Position numbers and translations under genes: made by a program. A stretch of DNA of 64,000 nt from Antedon mediterranea (taxonomy: Eukaryota > Echinodermata > Crinoidea > Comatulida > Antedonidae), in assembly GCF_964355755.1 (NCBI RefSeq), contig NC_092670.1:40227795-40291794 (forward strand). The letters run 5' to 3'. The stretch's first letter is position 1. Each line of letters begins with the position of its first letter. Under the pieces are notes generated by a model, which was not told where the DNA came from, made no database searches, and worked only from the letters and a program-made list of their open reading frames with translations. Below are positions 24,501 through 39,500 of this stretch, piece after piece.

Positions 24501-27500
24501 TTTTTTTTAATGTGTATATAATTTGTGCCAGTGGAAATTAAATTACACTCTAAAAATAAGTGGACAAATAAACAATTATTATTATATATTACAAGATATT
24601 AAATTATTAGTATTAATTTATTAAAGATTGTCCCCCTAAAAAAATAATTATTAGACATTTTCTGTTACATATGCCATTTTAATGTCACATATAGTTATCC
24701 ACTTTGACCAAAAATTAGATCCAAAAAAAATATAATTACCTGAAAAAACGGTAATTTAAAGCAAAAAAACAGTCAAATTGGCTGCCAGCCAATGGATTTT
24801 TGGTTGAATTTAACCATTTATTTTCTAATTTTAAAACATCTAATTTGTGATGGAAACCGAAACAATATAAGATTTCCTTATTATTATGTTTAACCTAAAA
24901 TATAAACTTGTTTGTAAATTTAAATTATAAATAAAATGTGCATAAAAATGTCTTTGTATGGCATCAACTTACTGTCTAATTTTATCGTCCATCCATGATG
25001 AGTTAGCTTCCGGTTGTTTCATGCATGCTAGGGCGGACGCTTTAATCACAAAATCATTCACAGACAGCTTGCTTCCATCAGATTCCAAAATTGAATTTAA
25101 TTCTTTTCTTAATCTGCAAAATGTGGAGAAATAAAAGAACTTATTAGAAATTAGGTTGAGAACTATTTAAACTGGAGGGGAATCCAGTATGCAACTTTAT
25201 TCTATCAAACATGAAGTAAGTGTATTTTTTCTTTTAATGAATTTTATTAATTTTATAAAATTAATTAAAAGAAAAATTCCTGAAAATGGCTGTGGGTTAA
25301 CATTACAGTATATAAGATCATAAACAAGCAAAAGAAATTTATAATCAGGCAAAAATACCAAATAATTTCATGACTGAAGTAAAATGTTTAAAATTAAGTC
25401 CTGTCTACACTATCAAACTTTATGTGACAACAAAATGTGATGTGCCCATATATGGACATGATGATGTCATATCACTACCATATTTGGGTACATCTGTTTT
25501 TGTCAAACTAGTTTGATAGTGTAGACAGAGCTTTTAGAAGGCAAGCATTATGAATACCATGATGATGTCATATCACTACCATATTTGGGAACATCTGTTT
25601 TTGTCAAACTAGTTTGATAGTGTGGACAGAGCTTTAAAAGGCAAGCATATGAACACTTTAGTCACAAAAGTCTTGTCTATCAAAATGTATTTAATTGATT
25701 CTGATATGAAAGGTTGGATCAATCGTCAGAAATCTGAACGCCTAAAGTAATGCATTCATTGATTTTAATTCCCACACATCTATTTAATATTCCCCTTAAA
25801 TACATAGAATATTTTAACAAATGTTTATATGCATAGCATTATTTAATTATAAAAAATAGCTTTTTGAAACACCTACAACTTCTAGTGCTACAGTAACTAT
25901 AGATACAGTAACTATAGATAAAGTGACAGAAATCATTTTAATCACGTTTTTTTTAGAAAATAAATGTAAGTGTCATAATTATTATTTATTATTTGTGAGT
26001 GACATGCGATGATTATATAGATTTTTTTTATAAATCAAATTTAATAATAATTCATCTTTTTAATTCAAATTCTATACAGCCTTTGTAACATGTGAAAAAT
26101 TGTTTTTAGTAAATAACTATCAATAGGCTCTTTTAACGAGTACCTCCGCAAGTGTGTCTTTAAAATAAGAGTTGTGAAAAGTGAATACGATTTTGTTAGG
26201 TGTACTACACAGTATCCGTTAACTTTACTAAATGGAGAAAAATTCATTTGCGTTCCATATTAAAATGTTGATATTATGAAATAAAGTTACCAGTAACAAC
26301 ATTCAATAGGTTTATATGCTAATTTGTTTGTTTATTTGTTTGTTTACTCCCTGATTTTCCAGAAAGATGTCGTGATGTGGTTTACCATGTGTGTTTGTAT
26401 TTTTCTTCCTATATTTTTTAACAGTATTTATTACTCAACAAATTATTTTAAAGGATGATTTCATAGCTGTATGAAAACACGTCATTCAATTTTCACATGC
26501 CTAGACGGAGGTTTGCGCTCTCTGAGTGTCCTTCTAGTTTGTAATTGGACACCCACTTTTATCATTCTATATTACTGATGTAAACAAACAAGAATTTATT
26601 GTATAAATCTCAGGCTCTGTTTACACTATCAAACTTTATGTGACACAAAATGTGATGTGCCCATATATGGACATGATGATGCCTTATCACTACCATATTT
26701 GGGCACACTTTTTAAACTAGTTTGATAGGGTAGAAAGAGCTATAACCAAATCATTACAATCAATGACATTATTGTAATGATACGGAACCTATGATGAATA
26801 TAGTAAACTTAATCCTGTCATGGGACATTCAAAATTACTTTTGTATTCAATGATAATTAATGACTATGAATTAAGTACATTCCTAATTCATTGATCATTT
26901 CCTAATTACGGTGTAACCTGGAAAAAATGTTTAATTTAAGTTTGTACTAGTTATTCCACAAATGAATAGCATATTTATCATTATTTTGACTTGTTTAGTA
27001 TTATTATATAAATGATGAATATGAATCATACCTACTGTCATAACTGTAAGGAAACTTATTATGCGTCATATTGGGAACATTTCAGTGAATTAAAGTTTGG
27101 TGAGTCACTGTACACTAAGCCTTGTCTACACTATCAAACTTTATGTGACAAAAAAATGTGATGTGCCCATATATGGACATGATGATGTCATATCACTACC
27201 AAACTAGTTTGATAATGTAGACAGAGCTTTAGGGTATTAGTATTTGGATTAAAGTATGGTTGAGAATCCTACACCAGTCTTCTGAAGAATTTGGGAGAGT
27301 TGCTGTGAACCCTAATAATACTAGATATATAAAGCACACATATCCACTCCGCTCAAGGCGCCTAACTGTAAACTAGTTTAAACAATATTCCAATCTCTCC
27401 CAATGTGTGAACTTGCTATTGTTTCTAGCTTTCACACCAGTCCCACCCTATTCCATTTATATTCCCTGTTTCATGGACTTTCTGCATTCTTACTCCTGAA

Positions 27501-30500
27501 GACGATCAAAGCATATTGATCGAAACGCCGAGAAACTCAACAGTTCTTATCAGAATTACGAGGTGTACCGCAAACTTTATATTAATATAGTTTAAACAAC
27601 TTACTTTAAAACATTGTCCATCTCCACATCCACTGACAAATAGTAATGAGGAATTGATTGTTTAGACTCTAACAACCGCTTTGCTATTGTCTGCAGGTAT
27701 AAAGTAAAATAAAAGATATATATTAATTTTCAAAATCACTCTCACTGTGTGGCCCAAACTCCCTGGTTTTCTAATTATTGTTATAATTAATGTTTCAACC
27801 TGGTACAGTAGGTACAGTATAAATGGAGAAATGGTTGGATCGGCATGTGATTTATAATTTATATTATATATATATACAAGGTAAGGTGCAGTAGGATCTT
27901 TTTAGTTTATGGGGTGGGGTGGTTTAAAAAAAATTGTTTTTACTATTTTCTTTCTCTTTTTCTGCATATAGATAGATTTTTTTTAAAAATAAATAATTCA
28001 TGGAAGCACTAAATGTTACATTTATTATCATGAATTGCCTGTGGTTTAAATTAATAGACTGTGATAGAAACAAGGGAAACACTCAGTCCTAAAGTGCAAC
28101 AAAAAATTTAAAATGTATAACCATTTGACATAGTGCCAGCATCATCATATCAATATACCATTGATTTCATACCTGGTAATCTAATTATGAAAGGTTAAGA
28201 AATGTTCTTAGCAATGGGAGAGGCCGAGAGCACTACCCCGCTGGGATAATAAAGGGAAATGGAGAAATGTGATGACGTCTTTAAAACATGGGCGAGTTGA
28301 TTATAGATTGTAAACAAAACTTAAAGCATTGCCCTCTCTAAAAACCTAATAGCAATAAGAAAATGTAAAGCTCTGTCTACACTATCAAACTTTATGTGAC
28401 AAAAAATGTGATGTGCCCATATATAGACATGATGATGTCAAATCACTACCATATTTGGGCACAACACACTTTTTTTGTCAAACTAGTTTTGTCTATTGCC
28501 ATAGAGTATATTTTTTTTTCAACGAATTAGACAATTGAACAATTAGAATAACATATGTGCTACGAGATCAAAATAATAAATAATAATAATAAATGTTTTA
28601 AAATTGAGTTAGTTTGTTGTGATGAGTGAAGGAATTATATTATTATATTATTTCTTTCTTTTTGAAAAATAAAGGCGCAAAAAAAAGTGAATATAAATAT
28701 AAAACAATGAGTTAGGGTTACCCAAGTTCCATAAATAAATGTAGTTATTTTTAAGTGGTATACTTCCACTTTCTTTTTACTCGGGGTACCCGAGTCTAGG
28801 ACTCTATCATCTTCTCCTCCATCCAACACTATTGAGTAAAAAGTGCGATTTATAAAGTACTACTCCTCCCTTATTCGTTGTAGTATTGAGCTGGGATTTG
28901 GCATGAATATACTACAGGGACATATCCTCAAAGCTATAGAGCCGGATTTTTAAATTTCAAACCGGATGCAGCCATATGAGGATGGTACCGTATGGCCGTA
29001 TTTGGTACCAAGGTTATTGATGTGTATGTGAAGTCACATCCCGTCTTATGACGTCATTACAGCTTCTTACGAGTATCGCACATTTATGCTTGTTTAAATT
29101 GGGTTAGTAGTTTAAATTGGAGTATTTGTGTGAAAGTAAGTAAAATACTTGTGAGTAGTCGAACACATGAGAGTGACCAAATGGACGAGAATGACGACCA
29201 AACGGACAAGAGAGGCTTAACACACCCCTCCCCCCATATTAAAAAAAAAAATGAAATATTAATGTTGTATTGACCTTCAAGAATGTCACCTATCAAACAA
29301 TGACATTGTTATGCTCTTCTGTTAAAACACCATTTATCATTTTTACTATGAATTAATGTGTAATGTATAATGTTATTTTCTGAAGATTTTAAGAAAAATG
29401 TCATGTAGCATTTAATGAATTGCTATGGAAAAAAAATCATAAATGATGGATGGCTGATATAAAATTATATTTAGCATAAATAATTGATCATAAATTGTTG
29501 TTTTATATTCCCATGTGTCTCATTCAGTATTGCTTTTTGCTACAACTATGGGACTTGATTATAATAGGTCTCATTTGGCCATAGTATTAGTACTCCATTC
29601 ACACTGCCATACACATTCTATAGTTTGACAGCAAACAAATGCAGGTCTGTGTTTAAAACTCCAATGTTTTTCTTTGCAGTTCAGTTGCATATAAATTTTG
29701 TTTTACATTTTTCATTAAGTTATATTTTACTCATCTTGTGTGATATCCATTGTGATAGCAGTGGTGCTGCTACACTGACAATGACATTAAACAAAGAAAC
29801 TAAATTCAAGAAATAACAGTAGCTCTTGATGTGTTGCAATCAATCATTTTTCAAACGCAATCTCTTTGAATACCAACAAATTTTTACAAAAACCATGGAT
29901 TCACCATAAGAAGGAGGCCATGTGGAAAGGGGAAACAGTTCTAAAATAATAAAACATAAAGAGCTCATGAACCCCTTGCGCTTAGGGGTTCATGGTCTAA
30001 GACCACGAAAGCTAAGACCCCCCCTAAGACCTAAGATCACGAAAGCTAAGACCCAAGAACTAAGATTACAAATATTTATCTTTCGCACCTGCCTTGTATT
30101 TTAACTCCCAACATTTATTCTGAACACCACACCTTAGAATTAGCACTATGAAAAAGAATCAAATAAAAAGTAACAAATACATTTTTAAATTGATGATTTT
30201 ACAGACGTTTTTCTCGCACACATACTGTTTGCGAATTTCGCATGACTAGCCTAACAGTACAGTTCCTACCCCATGTTCAATGTTTTTGTTTCTATGGAAC
30301 GTCAAAAGAGCAAAAATTATATAGAGGGCTGAAAACTCTGTGGAGTCCATCTACAGTGTGGATGGAACAATGTAAAATTAAAATTGTAATGATAATAGTA
30401 TAATCATGCTAGTACGAAGAAATAAATACTCGCAAATAAATTTTAATTTAAAAATCATGATAATAAGTTTTTTTGTTTCGTTTTCTTTCTGTTTTTATAC

Positions 30501-33500
30501 TCGTACTATTATTGTTGCTCTTTTGGCGCTCCATAGAAACAAAAATATTGAGCATGGGGAGGAGTTACAGTATACAACGAAACACGTCTGTAGAAACATC
30601 AATTTAAAGGATTTATTTATTTGTTTTTATGTGTTTCTCCTTCTGAAAGTACTTATAAGTCCTAATTTTAAAGTGTGGTATTCAGGATAAAGTTAGTTCA
30701 CAAATTTGGAGTCAAACTACAAGAAAGGCAGGTGCGAAAGAAAAACATCCTCTGAACCAACACAATGGAGTAAATATATACCAACAAATAACCCGTCATG
30801 TTTGTTTGTTGTAAAGAAAAAATATACATTTTACTCAACGGGCGAAAATAACGTGAGTTTATCTATGTTTTGCGGTAGTATTTAATTATATTTATGGTAA
30901 TAAATGAAACCTACTATGTTTACAATTATGTATGGATAAACAAGTATTGTTTTTAAGCTGTAGTATATCTTAGAATTTGTAATCTTAGTTCTTGGGTCTT
31001 AGCTTTCGTGATCTTAGGTCTTAGGGGGTCTTAGCTTTCGTGGTCTTAGGTTTCGTGACACCCCTTGCGCTTATTACACACCCACCTAAAATAAAATTAA
31101 GATCTGTCCTTGAAGATAAAGTGACTGTAGTGTAAATTAGATGAAACTGTCATTTAGTTTTAAATAATTATCAAATAAATTAAAGTTATAGAATACCTTA
31201 ATCGTTACCTAACATTGACACTAAAGTATATAATCATAATTTAAAATTGTGTAGGCTTATATTGATTTCCTCAAAACACTTTTACACGTTGTCTGACGTC
31301 AAGTCCGTGCCCTTGCTCCTACTATATGTTTCAACAATATATTCCAACTTAATCAATCTACCATTATCTACCTATTATCATAATGAATGAATCAATTTTA
31401 ATTTTACCTAGTGATAAATGTCAATAAATTTTAACAAAAATTGTGATCTACTATTTTTGTTACAACATGTTTGTTTTCTTCTGTAACCTAGTTACGATCT
31501 TAAAAATCATTCTGCGAACAAACAAATTATTTTTTACGTGACATGTAAAAAACTACTGAAATGTTCTATTTACTACTACAGATTTTGTTTATAGTAATAT
31601 CTTTATGCATATACGTATGTGGAAAAACCAATATATTATATCTACCAACTCTCATGCATGAGGGACGATTTTTTGTGCCTAACGCATATGTGGCTATTTC
31701 TCACGCATCCATAAAAATATTCAGAAAAAAACATTTATTTTAAATTAACTTGCCTATTTTAAGAAAAAATAGCCTAGGACTTAACATAGATAGAGTATTT
31801 CGCGATTATTTGGAGAATAACACAGAGAGCGCTATATACAATTTAATTTAATGTCTCACGCATTGACCAATGAAAAAGTTGGCAGGTATACAAATATTGT
31901 AAACGAACAAATTACGTTGAAAAACATATACAGTTAATACACTATTCTAAACAAACAAAGGTTGATTTAATAATTAGAAAGTTTATTTATGTGGAGAAAA
32001 TAATGTGTCAAACAAACAAATGATGTGGAGATATAAAAATATAGCAAACAAACAAACAAATGATGTGTAGAAATTATTATAACAACAAATATTATAACAA
32101 AATAAAACAAACAAATAAAATAAAATAAATGTTTTTTAGTGAAAGATTTAAACTTAAACACAGCGACTACGGTAATACTTCACATGAAAAAGCCACCAAC
32201 ACAAGCTAATTGTTGTTGTAATACGTCATTTATTTTTAAAGATTGTTTTATAAAATATGGGTTATTATTTGATGATAGTATTATAGTAACTGAAAACATA
32301 GGAACTAAATCCTGTGTGTTTATGGTTGCTAGACAGACAACAATTTGATATTTAGGGTTTTGTGTTTGTGTTTTATTACAAATGTTTTTGTTATAAAATA
32401 TACAAAATATCTCTAATCTCTACTAACTTTTTTTATTATAGAATAAAATAAACGATTATTCAAGCTAAACAAAAACATAAATTGTCGACATAAGTTGAGT
32501 TGAAACAAAATATGGAAATCATAATCATTTGTTTCCACTCAAATAATCTAATTTTCTAATCTAAAGTTACCTTTCTGATTCCTGATAGTGGAATATCTGT
32601 ATAGTCTGACGTGGTCACTGGTACTGGTGTAGGTTGAGCACCAATACCGACGGGTGCCTGGTCAGGTGAGTATGCATCTACATCAGCTTTAACTATGCGA
32701 CCACCAGGTCCGGTCCCTTGCACACCCTATAAATGTTGCGACCAAAAGAATAACAAATTATTAGAATAAATAATTAGGCAAAATTTGAGTTTAAGACTGT
32801 GTCATAATTAGCTGAAAATTTTAGTAAAAAAAAACATTTTTTTTATCAACCATGGATTTTGATTTTAATAAGCTAAAATTCCTTAAAGTAAAACAGGGCC
32901 AGTGAGTCCATCTTAATCTATCAATCTAAAAATCTTTAATCCTCAGAAGAAAACAAACTTTGTGTACATCTTCCATTTCTTCTGTATTCTACCAGGATAT
33001 ATATATTTTTAATTTGTAATTTTAAATGGAAACATGGTAAAAAATGGTAAAACATGGTAGGCCTTGATTCATAAGATTTGGTAAAAAAGGAAAGCTAGTC
33101 CTACAAAAATAAATTACACCTTTGTGAATGGAAACAATGATGTCATATCACTACTATATTTGGGCATATCACTACCATATTAGGGCACATCACACTTTTT
33201 TGTCAAAACTAGTTTGATAGTGTAGACAGAGCTCAACAAAAACAAATTATATTTTTTTTAATGGATTGCTTATCCCATGTCCATACCTGCAAATCAATGC
33301 CCATATCTGCAGCTAGTTTCTTCGCCAAGGGGCTAGCAATGACTCTACCCCCAGCTGAGGACGGTGGTGGTGGTGCTCTGACCGATGGAGTTGGTGGTAA
33401 AGGGGACACTGGTGTTGGTGGAGGTGGAGCCGGTGTAGCTGCAGCTACTGGTGGTGGAGGTGGTGATTCCTGAAATGGAATAAAACACAAATTGTAGTAT

Positions 33501-36500
33501 AAAAAATATTGAATCATCATTGTTTTTTTACAGTACACACATTTAAAGCAAATATAGTCGCTATTACAAACATGAGAAATATGTTGGTATAAAGTTTGCC
33601 GCAGTACGTACAGTTCTGAAAAGAACTGTTGAGTTTCTTTACTTTTCAATAAATATATCATTCTCACTCCTGAGGACGATAAAAGTATATTGATCGAAAA
33701 GTTCTTTTCAGAACCATGTCTGTGGTGTACCGCAAACTTTATACCAACATTTGATTTCGCCATGAAAACCATTATGTAGATATACGAGAAATATATTTTT
33801 AATTAAGCTTTAGAATAAAAAAATTGACTTTAAAATATTTTGTTATTTATAACTCATTTATTTTGTATAATTTCATGTTTATAAATCAATCAATACACAA
33901 TGATGGCAAATGAGATATTAAATTGAAAAGTTTCATAATCATAAATTTTAAATGAAACATATAATAAATTATATAAATTCGGATAATAAATGATTTAGGC
34001 CGGGTTAGTCTGGCAAATTTTGGATTGAATTTGTTTAAAAACTCATCCAAAACTTGAGGAATGCTAAATCATTTTCTATGACAAGATAATTAGTTTTAAA
34101 AATTCCGTAACTATGAATGTTTAAATTCAAATGCTCAAACAGTTGTAGTTTGTATCTTTATTATCAGTTTTCTGTTTTATATTTCTTTTTATTCATTTTA
34201 TTATTATTATACTATTTGTTTGGGATTTAGACTGTTCTAAAGCTCTGTGTACACTAGTTTGACAAAAAAAAATGTGTGATATGCCCAAATATGGTAGTGA
34301 TGTGCCCAAATATGGTAGTGATGTGCCCAAATATGGTAGTGATATGACATCATCATGTCCATATATGGGTACATCACATTTTTGTTGTCACATAAAGTTT
34401 GATAGTGTAGACAGAGCTCAACTCTATAGTTTTCATTCTGTAGTGACCAAACTAATATTATTTATCCATTGTCATGTGATGCTTTTTTGTACATTTTTTA
34501 AGATTGTGGAAATCGTTAACATCTAGCAATAGTGCTACTGTGTTTGCCATGGTTACTTACATCATAGAAACAAGTAATTAAGTAAATAATCAGGCTTCAA
34601 ATATCACTAAATCAATATCACATACTTCATAAAAAAATTTAATAATTTTTTGTTAGAATTAAAATAAAATTTATATGATATAATCAATATAGAAATATAG
34701 ACATTATAAAAGACTTGAAATATCATTAAAATATGTTTGACGTTTAAAACATTAAATTTGAAGGAAACCAGTCACAGATGATGAAATATAATTATATCGC
34801 ATCTAAAAATAGTTTTTACGATATTGATTAATATTGAATTATAAAATACATTAAATATTTCCATAAAAACAAATTAAAACAAACAAGGTTGCCATGGCTT
34901 TCTCATAAAAATGTATTTCATATTATATAAACAAATATGAATAGATTTAAAGAAAAGTATGAAATTATATATTTTTAAATAATTTTTCTAGTTATACATT
35001 TTAATTTGACAAATAAAGTACATTATTATATATCAATTAGAGTGGAGTTGTGGCTTGGTGGTTATGATGCTTGGCTTCCAATATAAGGGTCCTGGGTTTA
35101 AGTTCCGTCAAATTTCAGGATTTTTCTAAGGACAAATTACAACTCCACTCCCAAAGACTTGTAATAAGACTTTATGTAGAGCATCTTGTGTATATGTTTG
35201 TCTAGTGAAACTCTGACGGTCCCTAATGATCAGCAATTGCTGGATGGATCACCTTCATTAAATATGGTTTTTAAAAAAATAACAGAACAGAAAGTGCAAT
35301 GATAAGAAACATGTGTGGTATTAAGATGGCAGGAAAGAAAGAAGGAGTTGATGTCTAGGTTGCTATGTGGAGTAGCTTGAGATTGATGATTCTGAGAAAA
35401 GATGAAGATGATCCAATAAAGAGAGCTTGGCATTCAGAAGTTGGAGGTAGAAGAGAAAGATGACAGTCAAAGGTGATGTAGAAAGATATGGTAAAGAAAG
35501 AAAGCCTTGGTTTGGAGGAACATGATGGGCAAGACAGAAAGAAGTGGAGAGATGGTGTAGCAGCCTGGAATGAGTGACAGTCAGTGACCCTATGGAAGAT
35601 GATGATGAAGGGTGAAAGTTTACATAATGAAAAAAAAAATTATACTAGGCCTAAACCTAAATTTACTTAGTGTATTATCATTTATACATGGGTAGAATAA
35701 TTGAATCTTTATTGTTTTAATTTGAAGCATCAAGCAAGATATGAAGGACTCACAGTGAGTAACAATAAAGTAAATCACCTTATATAAATAATACATACCT
35801 TAGGTTTTGATGGAGTTGTAGCGCCCTCTGTTACCATGACAGTATCAGCGTAATCTTTGAATGCTGCAACATCACCTTCATTTTCAGCTATTATACAAAG
35901 AAGCTAAAAAAATGAAATAACTTACATAATATACTATTACTTAAACCATTTAAAAAGAGTGTTTTAAAAGTTCTTCAGTGAGCTGTGGAATGGACATTAT
36001 CATTCAAATACAAATATTAATGGTTTTTAGACATAAATGTAACACACACAAAAATTCAGTTTAAATGCTAAAATGTATTACAATCCTTTAGACTCAATAA
36101 TGTGTATGAACATAATAATAAGAGGCAATGTTACCCTGCCAATTGGAACATCTTTTGTACCCTCCTCTACAAGGACCCTTTAGACTCAATAATGTGTATG
36201 AACATAATAATAAGAGGCAATGTTACCCTGCCAATTGGAACATCTTTTGTACCCTCCTCTACAAGGACCCTTTAGACTCAATAATGTGTATGAACATAAT
36301 AATAAGAGGCAATGTTACCCTTCCAATTGGAACATCTTTTGTACCCTCCTCTACAAAGACACTTTAGACTCAATAATGTGTATGAACATAATAATAAGAG
36401 GCAATGTTACCCTTCCAATTGGAACATCTTTTGTACCCTCCTCTACAAGGACCCTTTAGACTCAATAATGTGTATGAACATAATAATAAGAGGCAATGTT

Positions 36501-39500
36501 ACCCTGCCAATTGGAACATCTTTTGTACCCTCCTCTACAAGGACCCTTTAGACTCAATGTGTATGAACATAATAATAAGAGGTAATGTTACCCTGCCAAT
36601 TGGAACATCTTTTGTACCCTCCTCTACAAGGACCCTTTAGACTCAATAATGTGTATGAACATAATAATAAGAGGCAATGTTACCCTGCCAATTGGAACAT
36701 CTTTTGTACCCTCCTCTATAAAGACCCTTTAGACTCAATAATGTGTATGAACATAATAATAAGAGGCAATGTTACCCTGCCAATTGGAACATCTTTTGTA
36801 CCCTCCTCTACAAGGACCCTTTAGACTCAATAATGTGTATGAACATAATAAGAGGCAATGTTACCCTGCCAATTGGAACATCTTTTGTACCCTCCTCTAT
36901 AAAGACCCTTTAGACTCAATAATGTGTATGAACATAATAATAAGAGGCAATGTTACCCTGCCAATTGGAACATCTTTTGTACCCTCCTCTTCAAGGACCC
37001 TTTAGACTCAATAATGTGTATGAACATAATAATAAGAGGTAATGTTACCCTTCCAATTGGAACATCTTTTGTACCCTCCTCTACAAAGACACTTTAGACT
37101 CAATAATGTGTATGAACATAATAATAATAGGCAATGTTACCCTGCCAATTGGAACATCTTTTGTACCCTCCTCTATAAAGACCCTTTAGACTCAATAATG
37201 TGTATGAACATAATAATAAGAGGTAATGTTACCCTGCCAATTGGAACATCTTTTGTACCCTCCTCTACAAGGACCCTTTAGACTCAATAATGTGTATGAA
37301 CATAATAATAAGAGGCAATGTTACCCTTCCAATTGGAACATCTTTTGTACCCTCCTCTATAAAGACCCTTTAGACTCAATAATGTGTATGAACATAATAA
37401 TAGGCAATGTTACCCTGCCAATTGGAACATCTTTTGTACCCTCCTCTACAAGGACCCTTTAGACTCTATAATGTGTATGAACATAATAATAAGAGGCAAT
37501 GTTACCCTTCCAATTGGAACATCTTTTGTACCCTCCTCTATAAAGACCCTTTAGACTCAATAATGTGTATGAACATAATAATAAGAGGTAATGTTACCCT
37601 TCCAATTGGAACATCTTTTGTACCCTCCTCTACAAGGACCCTTTAGACTCAATAATGTGTATGAACATAATAATAAGAGGCAATGTTACCCTTCCAATTG
37701 GAACATCTTTTGTACCCTCCTCTATAAAGACCCTTTAGACTCAATAATGTGTATGAACATAATAATAAGAGGCAATGTTACCCTGCCAATTGGAACATCT
37801 TTTGTACCCTCCTCTACAAAGACACTTTAGACTCAATAATGTGTATGAACATAATAAGAGGCAATGTTACCCTGCCAATTGGAACATCTTTTGTACCCTC
37901 CTCTACAAAGACACTTTAGACTCAATAATGTGTATGAACATAATAAGAGGCAATGTTACCCTGCCAATTGGAACATCTTTTGTACCCTCCTCTACAAAGA
38001 CACTTTAGACTCAATAATGTGTATGAACATAATAATAAGAGGCAATGTTACCCTGCCAATTGGAACATCTTTTGTACCCTCCTCTACAAAGACACTTTAG
38101 ACTCAATAATGTGTATGAACATAATAAGAGGCAATGTTACCCTGCCAATTGGAACATCTTTTGTACCCTCCTCTACAAAGACACTTTAGACTCAATAATG
38201 TGTATGAACATAATAAGAGGCAATGTTACCCTGCCAATTGGAACATCTTTTGTACCCTCCTCTACAAAGACACTTTAGACTCAATAATGTGTATGAACAT
38301 AATAATAAGAGGCAATGTTACCCTGCCAATTGGAACATCTTTTGTACCCTCCTCTACAAAGACACTTTAGACTCAATAATGTGTATGAACATAATAAGAG
38401 GCAATGTTACCCTGCCAATTGGAACATCTTTTGTACCCTCCTCTACAAAGACACTTTAGACTCAATAATGTGTATGAACATAATAAGAGGCAATGTTACC
38501 CTGCCAATTGGAACATCTTTTGTACCCTCCTCTACAAAGACACTTTAGACTCAATAATGTGTATGAACATAATAATAAGAGGCAATGTTACCCTGCCAAT
38601 TGGAACATCTTTTGTACCCTCCTCTACAAAGACCTTTGCTAAAAATCCTTCCTCACTGGACTCAACTCCCATTGTTGCTTTGTCTGTCTCAATCTCACAT
38701 AATACATCACCTTCATTGATAGAGTCACCAACCTAAAATGACATTATTATTGAAAATTAAACATTTTTTACGGAAATTCATTCACTCAGTGTATATATTC
38801 ATAATGCTAACTTTGACCGATGATTCCTTGGGCAATCCCTTATACTTTAAGGTTGTTTGTTTGTACCCACTCTATATTGTTGTTTTACTTGTTTAGCACC
38901 AGAATGCTAATAAATGATTCCATGTGAAATACCTCATGCTTTAATATATCTGTGTATTTATTTTTGTCATTGTTGTTTGTTTTAACTGCTGTATATATTC
39001 AATTCAATTTATTTTTATTTCGGAAAAATTTCATTCATATCAACAAACTTACAAACAAACATAGAAAATATGCAAACTCTAAGCTGAAATATATAGGATA
39101 CTTTATTACTTGTTCCAGCATCAGGATAAAGAATTAAATATATAGGATACTTTATTACTTGTTCCAGCATCAGGATAAAGAATTAAATATATAGGATACT
39201 TTATTACTTGTTCCAGCATCAGGATAAAGAATTAAATATATAGGATACTTTATTACTTATTCCAGCATCAGGATAAAGAATTTTACTTTTTTATTCTTCC
39301 AAAAGTGACAAAAAATGCATATAAACATGGAGCTAAGCTATCTATGCACATTCTGTGTGGTAAAAAAGTGAAAGAAAAAAAGTTTCACATCATTAAAATC
39401 CCTAGAGGGCAGCAAACAGTTAATTCATCAATTCAGGATTGAATAATAAAACTATTTATTATGTATAAAAAGTGTTCCTTTATTCCCTCCGGTAACATTT

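Noticed and set aside
33233-33772. 179-codon minus-strand frame
   Set aside because: It fuses the true DLAT exon (33287-33469) with intron sequence on both sides.
36128-38736. About 20 overlapping plus-strand frames of 77-110 codons
   Set aside because: Antisense reading of the 92-bp splice-donor array; they stop because the unit length is not a multiple of 3.
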